Part shown: in pieces, positions 35,932 to 47,719 of the stretch
How positions within the stretch are numbered: position 1 is the stretch's first letter
Layout of the letters: every line of letters starts with the position of its first letter
Source of the DNA: Gnetum montanum
Lineage: Eukaryota > Streptophyta > Gnetopsida > Gnetales > Gnetaceae
Direction: 5' to 3'
Assembly (NCBI GenBank): GCA_015680685.1
Contig: MNCI01005835.1
Location: forward strand, 339,173-403,172
DNA length: 64,000 nt
Translations under genes and position numbers: made by a program
Notes under the pieces: generated by a model
The model's input: only the letters and a program-made list of their open reading frames with translations
Databases searched by the model: none
Told to the model about the DNA's origin: nothing

Positions 35932-35950
35932 TGGCGCTAGAAGGAGGGCC
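35932..35950 (+). promoter_or_regulatory. Primer binding site of E6
   Basis: TGGCGCTAGAAGGAGGGCC begins five bases after the LTR. It differs from the tRNA-Asp site of E2 to E4. An Arg-type tRNA would fit what is known of Tat/Ogre elements, but I have not verified the match. Confidence 0.65.
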
Positions 35951-36113
35951 ACTTTCTTGCTATTGATTAAAACCTCACTACCTATCAAAACTCATCCATC
36001 TTGCCCATTTGAGTCTCTTCATCCCTGTTGATCACACTAAGCTTGTGTCACCCCACACTACAACTGCTTACGATCCAACTCCATTCGTCTATCCCAGTCC
36101 ATTCACATTTATC

Positions 36114-38135
36114 ATGGAATCTTCCCAAGTCAACCCAGTAACACTACCAATTGCTTCAAACCCTGTGACTGCTACGGAATCTATAACCGTTATTGAACAC
36201 ATAAATCCTCAAGGCCCTACACGCCAATCCCTCAGGCTACAAGGCAAAGGCCCTATTCACGCAACTCTTACACCCGAACAATATAATTTTATCTGTGTTA
36301 AGATCCAAGCCAACCTACCCATTGATCGTATAGAGAGGGAAGCTAAGCGAGAATATGAATTCATCCATAAAGGAGGACGTGAGTTTATCCCTTCAGCTTT
36401 TGACATAATCCCACTATCTGAAAACCATCATAAACTCATATCCCAACTTCTCATGGTTAAAAGTCAAGCCTTACAACTACCTCCCATAGAGCCTCAAGAT
36501 GAAGAAGATGACTTTGCAGCCCAATCTGAACATGGAGAATCATACCATACTGTTAGCCCCCATGCCCACACAAACCTATTATCCCATCCTTTCCTAGAAG
36601 AAACTATGTTTCCTTCTTCATCCACAAACATTCAAGCACCTGTTCCCCATTCCATCCCTATCTTCTCCGTGCTCAATAACATTCACTCTGATGCATCCAC
36701 TTCCATCATTCCTCCACCAGTGCAGTCCCAACAACTCCCCCAAACCAACGCAGGGTCAATCCTCCAACCTCAAGTAATTGGAATACCATCAGTCATACCA
36801 GCTTCCACATCCACCCATTACATACCCCAGATGCAAATTCATAGGGCACCATTGATTACTCCTACCCAACATGTTCAAGGTGTTGCCTCACAACATGTGG
36901 CTGGGCAATGGGTTCCACCAGTAGTCTCAGTCCCGAATACCATCCCACCACAACAAATGTTAGCCCAACAACCTGCTTTTCCACAAACAATGCAACAATT
37001 AAACCATTATCATCCACAATCAACTCAATCCATTGGTTTGCCTACCGCCCAAGAATGGGCAGACACACAAAAAATGATGCACTCGTTGGCAGAAGAATTA
37101 AAACGCCTTAAAACTTTCAACAATGAGGAAGTCAAGGTACTAGATTTCTATCAAGATGACCCAATTGACCCCTCAGTTCCACCCTTGACCTTGCCAAAAG
37201 GAGTCTCATTACCTCAACTGACCAAGTACAATGGAGAAGGGGACCCAAATGCCCACCTAGTAACATTTAGAACCGAAAGCCTTTTACTTCAAGCATGGCC
37301 CCATGTAATCTTGCGAGTGTTTGCAATGTCCTTAACCGGAAAAGCCTTAGACTGGTACCGATCTTTACCCCGTAGCTCCATATCTTCTTTAGAGAATTTG
37401 CTGCATCAGTTTGTCACCCGTTTCAAGTACAACTTAAAACCTGAAGCCACATTAGATAGCTTGATTCAAATTAAACAAGCACCTTTAGAGCCAGCACAGA
37501 AATTTATCCAAAGGTGGAGTGCAACCTTAAATGAACTTCACGAACCTATCCCCGAAACATATTTACTCACTAGCCTCAAATCAGGGGTGAATGACTTTAT
37601 TAAGTCAAAACTTTACTACCTGAAAGCCCGCACATTGAGCCAAGCATTCGTACAAATCAAAGACATAGAAGAAGCGGCACAAACAAGTAATGAACTAGCC
37701 TACTCAGCCTTTAGAAGCCAACACATAAGGAAAGATAAACCCAAAACAATGGTAGCAGCAGTGGCTAAGGGAAAACAACCCACTATCCTAAACAACTATG
37801 AAAGAATAGCACCCACTCATACACCTGAAAGTTCCTCAAATAGAAACAACAACACAGGTCATGCACGTACCTTCGAAAGGAAAGACCCTACTCAATACAC
37901 ACCATTGCCCATGAAGCCTTCACAACTACTTGATCAACTTCTAAAGACTGGGCTAATTCAACACAAACAAATGTCTCCTACGGCCTCACAAAGACATGAT
38001 CGCTTTTGCGAATTGGCCAAAAATCCAGCCTTAGCAACATCCAATGAACCTCCCATTCCAAAGGCTTTAGGTTGGATAGCTTTTGTGAATATCATCAACG
38101 GTGTGGTCATGGGACTGATTACTACTTTGCATTGA
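36114..38135 (+). pseudogene. gag of E6
   Basis: The first ATG in this frame is at 36114 (MESSQVNPVTL); the frame is open upstream to 36009. The N-terminal half is Pro/Gln/Thr-rich (RQSLRLQGKGPIHATLTPEQ). The Ty3 gag core is at about 37180-37700: LPQLTKYNGEGDPNAHLVTF, SLTGKALDWYRSLP, FVTRFKYN, LYYLKARTLSQAF. A Tat-type YTPLPMKPSQLLDQLLKTGL follows (37896-37955). The frame ends at 38135, but the zinc-knuckle segment lies in another frame from about 38072, so a frameshift splits the gene. About 673 residues remain. Confidence 0.85.
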
Positions 38136-39193
38136 AACAAGACATACAACGCATGATAGATGGGGGTGAAGTGGTATTTGACGAGACAAACCCAGTAAGG
38201 CCCCAAAACCAATCCATGGGGGTCTACAAAGATCCTCTCAATACCAAAACCAACGATGCCCCATATGTGATTAATACTATCCATATGGAAAACAGACAAG
38301 ACATTCCACGAAAACCTTTTGTGATTCAGAGACCTTCAGAAAACACACCTACCCCAACATCTCCTCAAACCCCTTTTACCACACGTACGTCCCCCACACC
38401 ATCAAAACCATTCATCATCCGCATACCTCCTTCGGTTGCCACCACAACAAACATACCATCTGAAAACCGACCCATTCCCTTTGTGGTCCAGGTGCCAAAA
38501 TACCCTGGCACACAACCCACCTCCACTTCTCGAAGACCTTTGCCAGAACGTCTTACCGATAGGCAAATAAGAGAGTGCTTAGAAAGAGAAAAAAGAGAGT
38601 GCATGGAGAGAGGAAACCATGGACACAAATTAGGACTGCCAAAGCCTACACCGCTAAGCACCATTCCCATCAGTTCATCCGTTAATTAGCCTAGTACAAG
38701 TCACCAAAACAAAAATGAAGTTACAAGTCATATCCCAAACCCAACATTCTCAGCTACTAACGTAAAAACCCCTTCACAAGAAATACGAATGCTAGGTCAA
38801 ATGGACCAAATCTCTACGGATAAGAATGTCTCAAATGGTAAGGACCTAGCAAATGCGTTGACCCAGGTCACACAAGCCTTAAAACAAAAGAATACTTCTT
38901 TAAGTTTGTATGACCTAGTAATGACTTCACCAGTACATCGAGAGGCTCTCGTACAGATGATAACTTCAATTCTTATTAGTGAGGATCTTCCTGCAGATGA
39001 ACCATCCATTTATGCAGTATTATCTCCACAACTTCAGGAATCGAAGACCACATCCTTAGAGTTCCACGTTAAGGACATTAAGTTAGATGAGAAAACAAGG
39101 GAAATCACCACAGCCCCTATGTTCATAACAATACAGGTTGATCATTTCAAATACATAGAGTGCATGTCGATGATGGTGCAGCAAAAAATGTAA
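38072..39193 (+). pseudogene. gag C-terminus and linker of E6
   Basis: Continues the gag product in the frame of 38072. FCEYHQRCGHGTDYYFALKQ (38081-38140) is the Tat-type zinc-binding motif with CX2H and GH present, but Tyr where the last Cys is expected. A Pro/Thr-rich linker and a charged RECLEREKRECMERG stretch lead to a stop at 38689. The same frame reopens (IRMLGQMDQISTDKNVSNGK; SLYDLVMTSPVHREALVQ) until 39193. The protease follows in a third frame. Confidence 0.7.
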
Positions 39194-39792
39194 TACCTTT
39201 TTCCATCATCGAAAAACTGGGACTCACTGAACAAATACAACCCACAACAACCTCTTTCTTGAGATCCTTCAGTGGTTCCCATGTGGGAGTGAAAGGCATG
39301 GTTACCTTAGATTTCATAGCCGGAGACCAATTCCCTACATCAGCTGAATTCATAGTGGTTGATGAAATGCCAGGGTTTAATCTGATCCTAGGACGTCCTT
39401 GGCTAGCTCAACTTAAAGCCGTATCTTCACCAATCCATCAGGAGATACATCTACCTTACGAGGGTGGTGAGATCATCATACATGGGGATACAACATCATC
39501 GATCATTTCCTCATACCTTGAGGTAGATCAAGGGTCAGAAATTGAGTTCATTAAGCCTAAACAAGAAACCATGGACATACATCAAAACGTGAACCCAACA
39601 TTGATTCACAACCCAACTAGCACTGAAGAAACACAAGAAGACACAGACATAGGAGCCATTCCTGCTGATGTTTCTTGGTCAGAACTACCCTTTGACATCA
39701 CCGATGAAGGGGAAGGTGAATATAAGATCATACCCATACACCCAGAACCACACGTTAAGTTACAAAAGATCAAGAGGCAACTCAACAATTAG
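39160..39792 (+). pseudogene. Protease of E6
   Basis: Retropepsin-like domain of Tat type. VDDGAAKNVIPFSIIEKLGL (39166-39225) is the active-site loop, and FNLILGRPWLAQL (39376-39414) is the conserved ILGRPWL segment. The region after 39480 is acidic and open to the stop at 39790-39792. A one-base shift near 39150-39165 separates it from the gag linker. It would process the polyprotein if joined. Confidence 0.75.
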
Positions 39793-40783
39793 AAAAAATG
39801 ATACGAACTGTCCAAAATGACATTAAACTACGAACTGTTCGAAATGACATTAAACTACGAACTGTCCGAAATTACGTTAAACTACGAACTGTCCGAAATG
39901 ACATTAAACTACGAATTGTCCAAAATGACGTTAAACTACAAACTGTTCGAAATGATGTTAAACTATGAACTGTCTGAAATGACGTTAAACTACGAACTGT
40001 CCGAAATGACGTTAAACTACGAACTGTCCAAAATGACATTAAACTATGAACTGTCCGAAATGATGTTAAACTACGAACTATCCGAAATGACGTTAAACTA
40101 CAAACTGTCCGAAATGACGTTAAACTATGAACTGTCCGAAATGATGTTAAACTACGAACTGTCCGAAATGACGTTAAACTACGAACTATCCGAAATGACA
40201 TTAAACTACGAACTGTCCGAAATGACGTTAAACTAGCCATGGTCAGAAATGGCCGGCTCCATTTAAAAATTCTTGAAAACATTACTACCTTTGGCCCACC
40301 ATGGCATAAAACTAGTAATCCTTTCTTTAACAATAGATGCAACAGTCCATCAAGACTTTAAACTGATGTACCAAGCCCCAAATGGCTTTAAACTAGATCC
40401 AGCAGTTATAAATTTACAAACTCCCATCATCTTACATTGAATTTTCGCTTATAGGTTACAAGTTACGATTTAGATTCTTGCACGGTCATTGCTTTCGTTT
40501 CCAAGTATTTACCTTACATCTTGCTTTAGAAATTTTAGTTGCACACATATACTCTAGAAAATAAAGAAAAACAATAAAAACATGAAAAATGACAAAAACA
40601 TTTACATGAAACATAAAGATAACGATGCAACCATTTTATACCATAATTAAAATTTAGGCCATTACATCAATCTTTATACATTCCACCAAACTAGTTATCC
40701 TATATTCGTTTACACTTTGTAACTCTCTTACTGAGGGAGTGTCTCTTATTTCGCTCCTGTTTTAATTGGCAGGAGCGAGTATC
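39793..40783 (+). other. Gag-protease to pol interval of E6, candidate intron
   Basis: Besides the minisatellite there is AT-rich non-coding sequence (40420-40740). It ends in a pyrimidine-rich run and AG (gctcctgttttaattggcag at 40753-40772) just before the pol ATG. Ogre elements are known to carry a spliced intron at this place. A GT in the correct phase with a fair context (gaag-gtgaat) is at 39716 inside the acidic tail of the protease frame. Confidence 0.4.
39799..40245 (+). repeat. 27-bp minisatellite between protease and pol of E6
   Basis: About 16 head-to-tail copies of a 27-bp unit, consensus atgacgttaaactacgaa plus ctgtccgaa. Because 27 is divisible by 3 the array is open on both strands: the + strand reads MTLNYELSE again and again. 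It lies after the protease stop and before pol. Degenerate single units continue to about 40410. Confidence 0.9.
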
Positions 40784-42350
40784 ATGGCCAACCACAACAT
40801 CCTCTCAAAATTGTCTCTCAACGGACCATATGGAGATATAGAAAGAGCAATTCACCCAGAATCTTTGGATCTAAGTCCATCCACCTATACCGATTTGATA
40901 GCCTCCACTCAAGAAACATCAGACTGGCCTAAAAACGTAGCCAAAACTCTAGACCTAGAAGCTAACAATATCACTGAAGATCCTCTGGTTGAGATCCCCA
41001 TTACCACAGTTAATGACGAAGCCAAGACCTTGAAATTAAGTGCCTTACTAGATCCACAACTCGTAGGTGACATCACTCAGGTCTTAAAAGACAACGTAAA
41101 AACATTCGCATGGTCATATACAGACATGCCAGGACTAGACCCCCGGATCATTCAACATAACATTATCCTTGATGAAAAAATCAAACCAGTAAAACAAAAA
41201 GCACGAAAGGTTAGACCCGAAGTCACATTAGCAGTCCGCGCTGAGATCACAAAGCTTTACCAAGCCGGTTTCATCCGAGACGTTGACTATTCCGATTGGG
41301 TATCAAACATTGTTGTAGTCCCCAAGAAGAATGCTAGTATACGCATATGTATTGATTTCCATGACCTCAACATAGCCACTATAAAAGATGACTTTCCTAT
41401 GCCCAACATTGATCAACTTATTGACACAATAGCTGGACATGCACTGTTATCCTTTATGGACGGATTTTCAGGCTACAATCAGATAAGAATTAATCCAGAG
41501 CATCAACTTAGAACAACTTTTATGACACATTGGGGGACATTTTGTTATACGATGATGCCATTTGGCCTTCAGAATGCAAGTGCTACATATCAACGAGCAA
41601 TGACATATATATTTAGTGACTACATGCTTAGTTTGCTCAATGATTATGTTGATGATATAGCGGTCAAGTCTAAAACAACTAAACAACATGCAAAAGATCT
41701 AGATTTAGTGCTTAAACGTTGTCTCAAATATGACCTTAGGCTCAACCCAAAACAGTGTGTCTTTGGTGTTAAAACAAGAAAAATGCTTGGTTTTCTAGTT
41801 TCCGAAACAGGGATCTAGGTAGACCCTGATAAAGTTAAAGCGATAACCAATATGCAACCACCAAGAAACCTTACCGAACTATGTGGCCTCCAAGGTAGGC
41901 TGCAATTCATTAGACGCTTTATCGAAAGGTTGACGGATAGGTTGAGTCCTATGCAACATCTATTACGAAAGAATGTACATTTCCAATGGACTCAACAATG
42001 CCAAGAAGCATTTGAGAACATAAAACACGAGTTGGCCCAACTACCAACTGTTTATCCTCCACAAAGTGACAAACCTTTCTACATCTATCTTGCAACTTCT
42101 AGTTCATCCATCGCATCCATGCTTTGTCAAAAACGTCAAGATGGGGCCGAGATCCCTGTATACTATCTAAGCCATGCTTTAATAGCCCATGAACAATGAT
42201 ACAATGATGTAGAAAAATCATGCCTTGCCCTTGTCTTCTCTTTGAAGAAATGGTGACATTATCTCTTCCATAATCAGGTTTACATCATTTGCAAAGATAA
42301 TGTTCTCCGTGCCATCACTAATAACATCTACGAGTCAAGTAGGTTAGCTA
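40784..42350 (+). pseudogene. Pol of E6: reverse transcriptase and first RNase H
   Basis: ATG at 40784 (MANHNILSKLSLNGPYGDIE). RT motifs: KTFAWSYTDMPGLDP (41098), WVSNIVVVPKKN (41299), RICIDFHDLN (41344), FMDGFSGYNQIRI (41455), MPFGLQNASATYQRAM (41552), YVDDIAVKS (41645). The catalytic Asp pair is present. The first RNase H (42070-42350) reads YIYLATSSSSIASM, lacking the catalytic Asp found in E7's MCDASD. Nonsense codons in one unbroken frame: TAG at 41816, TGA at 42197 and TGA at 42254. Confidence 0.9.
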
Positions 42351-42499
42351 GGTGGAAAGCGATGATTGCAGAGTTTGATTTACACTATGTCGCTCAATCT
42401 TCCACAAAAGGTCAAGCAATAGCCACACAATTAACTATCTCACCGACATATGATCAAACAACAATAAACCCCGAATTCCTAGATGAAAATGTTAACAGT

Positions 42500-42830
42500 A
42501 TAGACACTGTACTTGATAATTATGAGGCAATTCTCTACTTTGATGGGGCCTCAACCTCTCGTGGAGGAAGTGCCGCAGCTATTTTAATATACCCCTCTGG
42601 GGAAATCCAACCTTCTGCTTATCGCTTAAACTTTCCTTGCACCAATAACATAGCAGAATACGAGGGTCTTCTTAGAGGACTTCAAGCAGCACTAACTTCA
42701 GGAATCTCACGCCTTGTAGTTCGAGGTGATTCACAATTAGTTATTAATCAAGTCACTGAAGCCTAAACATGCAAAGCTCTCCATTTGCAATCATATTGTG
42801 ATTTGACTAAACATCTAGTGAGATAACTAC
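42500..42830 (+). pseudogene. Pol of E6: second, archaeal-type RNase H
   Basis: Same frame as RT. ILYFDGASTSRGGSAAAILI (Asp), CTNNIAEYEGLLRGLQAAL (Glu) and LVVRGDSQLVINQVTEA (Asp) show the archaeal-type RNase H fold with catalytic residues kept. TAA codons follow at 42764 and 42824. In the Tat lineage this extra domain is taken to replace the inactive first RNase H. Intact catalytic residues here next to a degenerate first domain fit that view. Confidence 0.85.
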
Positions 42831-44229
42831 TAGAAGTGGATATACAACACATCCCTAGAAGTAAGAATACCATTGCTGATGCACTTGCCACACTAGCCTT
42901 AAACATGACACCTGAAATGTTTCATGCATTTCCTAGTTCTATAACCAGTTGTGTCGAACCTATAATTAACACTCTAAGTGAAGTACCTATAGCATCTGTT
43001 AGTACAACACACGCAATAGAATGGTATGATGACGTAAAAGAGTATCTTTCAAAAGGCGAACCTCCACAACACTTGACACATGCTCAAAAGGACGCTATAC
43101 GAAAACGCTCTTGCCAATACACATTAATAGGTGACACCTTGTGTCGTAAATCATATGAAGGTATTTTGCTAACATGTGTTAGTAGCACTGATGGTCAAAC
43201 AATTGTAGAACAAATCCATGAAGGACTTTGTGGAGGACACATAGCACCTAAAGCAATGGCAACAAAGATTAGGTGCTTAGGCTATTACTGGCCACACATG
43301 GAATACGATTGCATCTCCAAGGTTAGAACCTGTGACATCTGCCAAAATCATAGTAACTTGATACATGTGTCACCTAACGAACTGCATACTGCACAAATCA
43401 CATGGCCATTCCAAAAATGGGTTTTAGACTTAATTGGACCAATAACGCCATCATCTTCAGCAGGCCATAGCTTCATTATCACTGCAACTGAATATTTCAC
43501 AAAATGGGTGGAAGCTATTCCTCTTAGGAAGACCACGTCAAAACACGTTTGCACCTTTATAATGGAAAATATTATAACCCGTTTTGGTGTTCCAATGACC
43601 ATCGTTACCGATAATGGGCCACAATTCAGCAGTGCAGATACCAAAAGTTTTTGTGAAAGTCTAGGCATTAAACATGCATTTTCATCACCTTACTACCCAC
43701 AGAGTAATGGTCAAGCGGAGGCTACAAATAAAACTGTCATCATGATACTCAAAAAGATGCTGAATCAGAGCAAGAAACGATGGCATGAACAATTGGTCTA
43801 CGCATTGTGGGCTTATAGAACGACACATCGAACATCCACAGGTAAAACTCCATATAGTCTTGTATACGGATCTGAAGCTGTTTTACCTTTAGAATTGCAG
43901 GTTCCCTCATTGTGAATAACTCTCTCCAGTCTCTTTGATGAAAGTCAAAACAATGAATTATGCATTGCTGACCTCAACACAGTAGAGGAGGAACGTATGC
44001 GAACTCTTGACAAAGGCACAAGCACGATCTCCACAAACGCCCGATTAAAGAAGGAGATCTAGTCCTTAAGGCCGCCCAAGAACATCCAAGTAAATTCTCA
44101 GTCAACTGGGAAGGGCCTTATTTAGTCACCAAAGCATACAACAATGGAGCATTCAAACTTACTCACATGGATGGAAACGAGTTTGCCAATCCTACAAACC
44201 ACTTGTACTTGAAGAGGTACTACATCTGA
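42831..44229 (+). pseudogene. Pol of E6: integrase
   Basis: Open from 42836 to the stop at 43913. HHCC zinc domain: HEGLCGGH (43218) and CDICQNH (43332). Catalytic triad: DLIGP (43429), TDNGPQF (43606) and Glu in GQAEATNK (43710-43733). After the TGA at 43913 a frameshift occurs before 44040, and the C-terminal FSVNWEGPYLV (44095) runs to the stop at 44227-44229. No chromodomain seen. It inserts the cDNA into the nuclear genome when active. Confidence 0.88.
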
Positions 44230-45606
44230 CAAACTTGAGGTACGTCACAGTCCTGGATCATGACTTAAAACTGATACCACAAAGTTCTGTCCGGTATGAC
44301 ACTAACCTGCTACATTCGTCCACCATGACATGAAACTAGCATCCAGAGTCCACTAAGACTATAAACTAGTTTGCCTCTTCGTAGTCCGGTATGACTATAA
44401 ACTAGCAATGCACCCTCTGCCACGATGCTAAACTGGCGTCGTCCAAGGGGTTATGATGTGAAACTAATCCACAACAGTCCGCTAAGACTATAAACTAGTG
44501 ACATCATTGATGACCAAGCAAAATTTGAAAAGATCTGTTGTTGCAGTTGGCTGTTCCTATTCCACAAAGACTTGTTGCATGATTCATCCCATGGAGCCTA
44601 ATGAAACTGATGCTGTTCATGATTCTGTTTTCTTTGAAAGTTGCACGTGGTGACTCCATCTCCTTGTTTAAATTGTTTAGCTGATTGTTTCATTTGTGGT
44701 TTTCTTGTCTTCTTGGAGTTGTGTTTGCAGGATGACACTTCTGAGGCGTTCGTGCATAGATGCACTTCATCGTGATGACAAGGTATCACATTTTTTTTGA
44801 TGTACATAACTGGGTTAATCAATCCATTCATAAGTACATTCCCAACTCCCGATGCATCCCCTATTTCCCAATCATGCTCCCCTTAGCCTATTCAATTACA
44901 TTCCCCTTGATGCGTTCTGCTCACCTCAAAACTCTTGATACACTATTGCACACTGTAGCTCTCTAAGCAGTTGCGACACAAAACATAATACATAGTACAT
45001 GATGTAAAATGCAAGTGCTCAAACACAAGCACGACACAAAAGGCAAGCTCTTTCAAAAAGACCAAAAAAAAGGCACAAAAAGGTCAAAGAGCGAAATGCA
45101 TAGAAAAAGGTCTTCATGACCCCATTGACATCATAAACAAAAGACTATTGGCCATTCTCATACAAGCCCCAGGCGAGAAGGCAATTGTCTTGAAAAATAG
45201 TTACACTTGTGTCTCAAAGAGACCATGTTATACATCATCGCGTGGCTTTGGCTGTTTACAACGAGCCCCGCAAATACTCTATAAGAGTCTCGTTTCTCCA
45301 AAGAACGCACCTCCTATGTCTTGGTTCCGAGTCTGCTAAAAAACCTAGCTGTTGACAAGGACCAATGACATAACTTGTGCATGAGAGAGCATTCCTCTCC
45401 ATAAATTCCAACAACAATTTCCTAGCTTCCCTTGTTATAACCAATCCCCTCCCCTTGCATCTCAAACTGCATTTCCCCAATCCCATGTACTTTTGAAAAT
45501 TTTGCGATGACATCCGACCAAGGGCTGATGGTTAATGTTTGATGCTTTGTTGTTCATGGTGTTTTGCACTTCTTTGTCGACGCCTCTCGGGTGGATTCCT
45601 TCAAGC
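44230..45606 (+). other. 3' non-coding region of E6
   Basis: At 44240-44510 there are seven or so degenerate units of the form tccg.nnatgac...taaactag, resembling the minisatellite unit. The rest (44511-45606) holds no recognised gene and ends at the polypurine tract. Confidence 0.6.
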
Positions 45607-45625
45607 GTCAACAAAGAGGGGCCAA
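45607..45625 (+). promoter_or_regulatory. Polypurine tract of E6
   Basis: GTCAACAAAGAGGGGCCAA directly before the 3' LTR; purine-rich core AAAGAGGGG. Confidence 0.7.
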
Positions 45626-47714
45626 TGAAACACCACAAAAATTTTAGCAACACTATCAGACAACATCAGAGCCTCTGAAATGGCTTCAAGCAGCCCACCA
45701 TGGAGCAAGCAAGGTCCCCCTGGTGCCCACAAATCACAACGGCAAGTCTCGGTATCAAGAATCATCCATTTTAAGGTCAAAAAGTGCAATTTTGGCTAAG
45801 TACAATGTGCTCGCATTGTGTTTACGCTGCACAGCGTAAGGATTAGCGTCACCAATGTTTGGGGCCCCAAAACTGAGTCAAAACAGGCCAAAATCAAGCA
45901 CAAGGACCCCTCATGACCTTCACCAAGGTCCCCAGTGGTTCCCAGCCTTCAGAAAATCAAAATTCGAGCCTTAAATGAAGTGTTTTCGGTTGATTACGCT
46001 GCGGCTACATTTTCTTACGCTGCATAGCGTAAGGATGCGTAAACACTATTCATCAGTGTCAAAATACTATTCACTCTATAAAACACTATTCATTGCACAA
46101 ACACTATTCATTGAAGTTTCAGAAAATGGCAGAAGATCCTCAGCATCAACAACTTCTGGAAAATCAAAATTTGGGCATTAAATGAGGTGTTTTCGGTTGA
46201 TTACGCTACGGCTACATTTTCTTACGCTGCAGAGCGTAAGGATGCGTAAAATACTATTCATCGCACAAACACTATTCATCGAAGTTTTAGAAAATTCCAG
46301 AAAAGTATCAGAAAATGGTAGAAGATCCTCAGCATCAACAACTTCTGGAAAATCAAAATTTGGGCATTAAATGATGTGTTTTCGGTTGATTACGCTGCGG
46401 CTACATTTTCTTACGCTGCATAGCGTAAGGATGCGTAAAACACTATTCATCGCACAAACACTATTCATTGAAGTTTCAGAAAATGGCAGAAGATCCTCAG
46501 CATCAGCAACTTCAGGAAAATTAAAATTCGGGCCTTAAATGAGGTGTTTTCGGTTGATTACGCTACGGCTACATTTTCTTACGCTGCAGAGAGTAAGGAT
46601 GCGTAAAATACTATTCACTACGTAAAACACTATTCATCGCACAAACACTATTCATCGAAGTTTCAGAAAATTCCAAAAAAGTTTCAGAAAATGGCAGAAG
46701 ATTACCAGCATCAGCAACTTTCAAAACATTCCAGAAAATTTCAACAAGACTCAGGAACAAAGAAGTTTCATGCAAACGGGGGTCAAATTTCTCTTGTTGT
46801 ACATTTCATTGTAAATTGACATATGTGGGCACGTTAGGCCCTCATGTTTAAATTAAATGTACTTTCATGGGCTTGAATAACCTGTAAATTGTAAAATGCA
46901 ATGTACCTGGTCAAGAACGTAGCTTGCTGACACACATCCAACTCATGCACAACTGTCCGACACACATCCAACTCTCGCCAGCACGCATCCAACCTAAGCA
47001 CAACTGTCCATTGGACACATGTTACCAGATCCACTTTCCTCTCATCTCTCAGCTGTTGATTCCATTCTGAAATTCTGTGCCGGAGCATGGCCCAACCTTA
47101 TAAATACCCTGTCAATTCACATAAATCAAGAGGGGCAATTGGAGGCAAAAATTAGAGACATTGGCAATTCTGAGAAATTACAGAACTGGCAATCCTTGGG
47201 CACTCGGCACATCTAACTATTGGCATCCAAGCATCTCTCACGTTCATCACATCACATTATTGCATCGTCACTTGAGACATCATCCCGGGGCTTAGTGCTT
47301 GACCTACCATCCACACGTGCAGCTACACTTTGACCGGTGCATACATTTTTATTAAACAATACAATAAAGTTCATTGCCTCCTATTTACATTATTTACTTC
47401 GATTTATCCTTTGTTTACAATATAGCTCGGTTTGCGCTTTATTTATAATTCAGTACGCTCTGTTTACATTTTTGTGTCGTTGTTTGCATTCTGTTTACAT
47501 CCTGTTTACATCGTTCATGATAACCCCAACGCTAGCCGTAGCTTACGCTCAGGGAAGTCCTTGGTTGATTTGCGTGCAAACCATCCAAGGCACTTTGCCT
47601 TCGTTTCCTTTTCCAGCTTGCCCTCAAGCAAAGGCAGGGTCAGCTGTGGTTGCCCAACAATCTTTTGGTGTCTGTTTCCATTCCAGCCTCACACCAACGA
47701 TTTAGGTCAGTACA
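45626..47714 (+). repeat. 3' LTR of E6
   Basis: 2089 bp from TGAAACACCAC to GTCAGTACA. It carries about four tandem units at 45950-46700 against three in the 5' LTR. Outside the array the two LTRs differ by scattered substitutions. Confidence 0.9.
45950..46700 (+). repeat. Tandem repeats in 3' LTR of E6 (about 4 copies)
   Basis: Same unit as at 34330-34935, with some units shortened by loss of the gaaaattccagaaaagtttc part. Confidence 0.85.
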
Positions 47715-47719
47715 GACTT
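47715..47719 (+). repeat. Right target-site duplication of E6
   Basis: GACTT, identical to 34000-34004. Confidence 0.85.

Larger units (their letters stand above)
34005..47714 (+). mobile_element. E6: Tat/Ogre-lineage Ty3/gypsy element, complete length
   Basis: 13,710 bp with TG...CA LTRs, a perfect 5-bp target duplication, PBS, gag, protease, 27-bp minisatellite, pol with RT, two RNase H domains and integrase, a 1.4-kb 3' region and a PPT. The second, archaeal-type RNase H is the mark of the Tat lineage. Coding frames carry a few frameshifts and nonsense codons, so this copy is inactive but the least decayed in the window. Confidence 0.9.

Noticed and set aside
38060-39170. Programmed ribosomal frameshifts in E6 gag-protease
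   Set aside because: No slippery heptamer with a clear downstream structure seen, and other indels and stops show general decay; mutation is simpler.
39872-40342. 156-codon open frame on the minus strand
   Set aside because: It is the reverse reading of the 27-bp minisatellite and is open only because the unit length is a multiple of 3.
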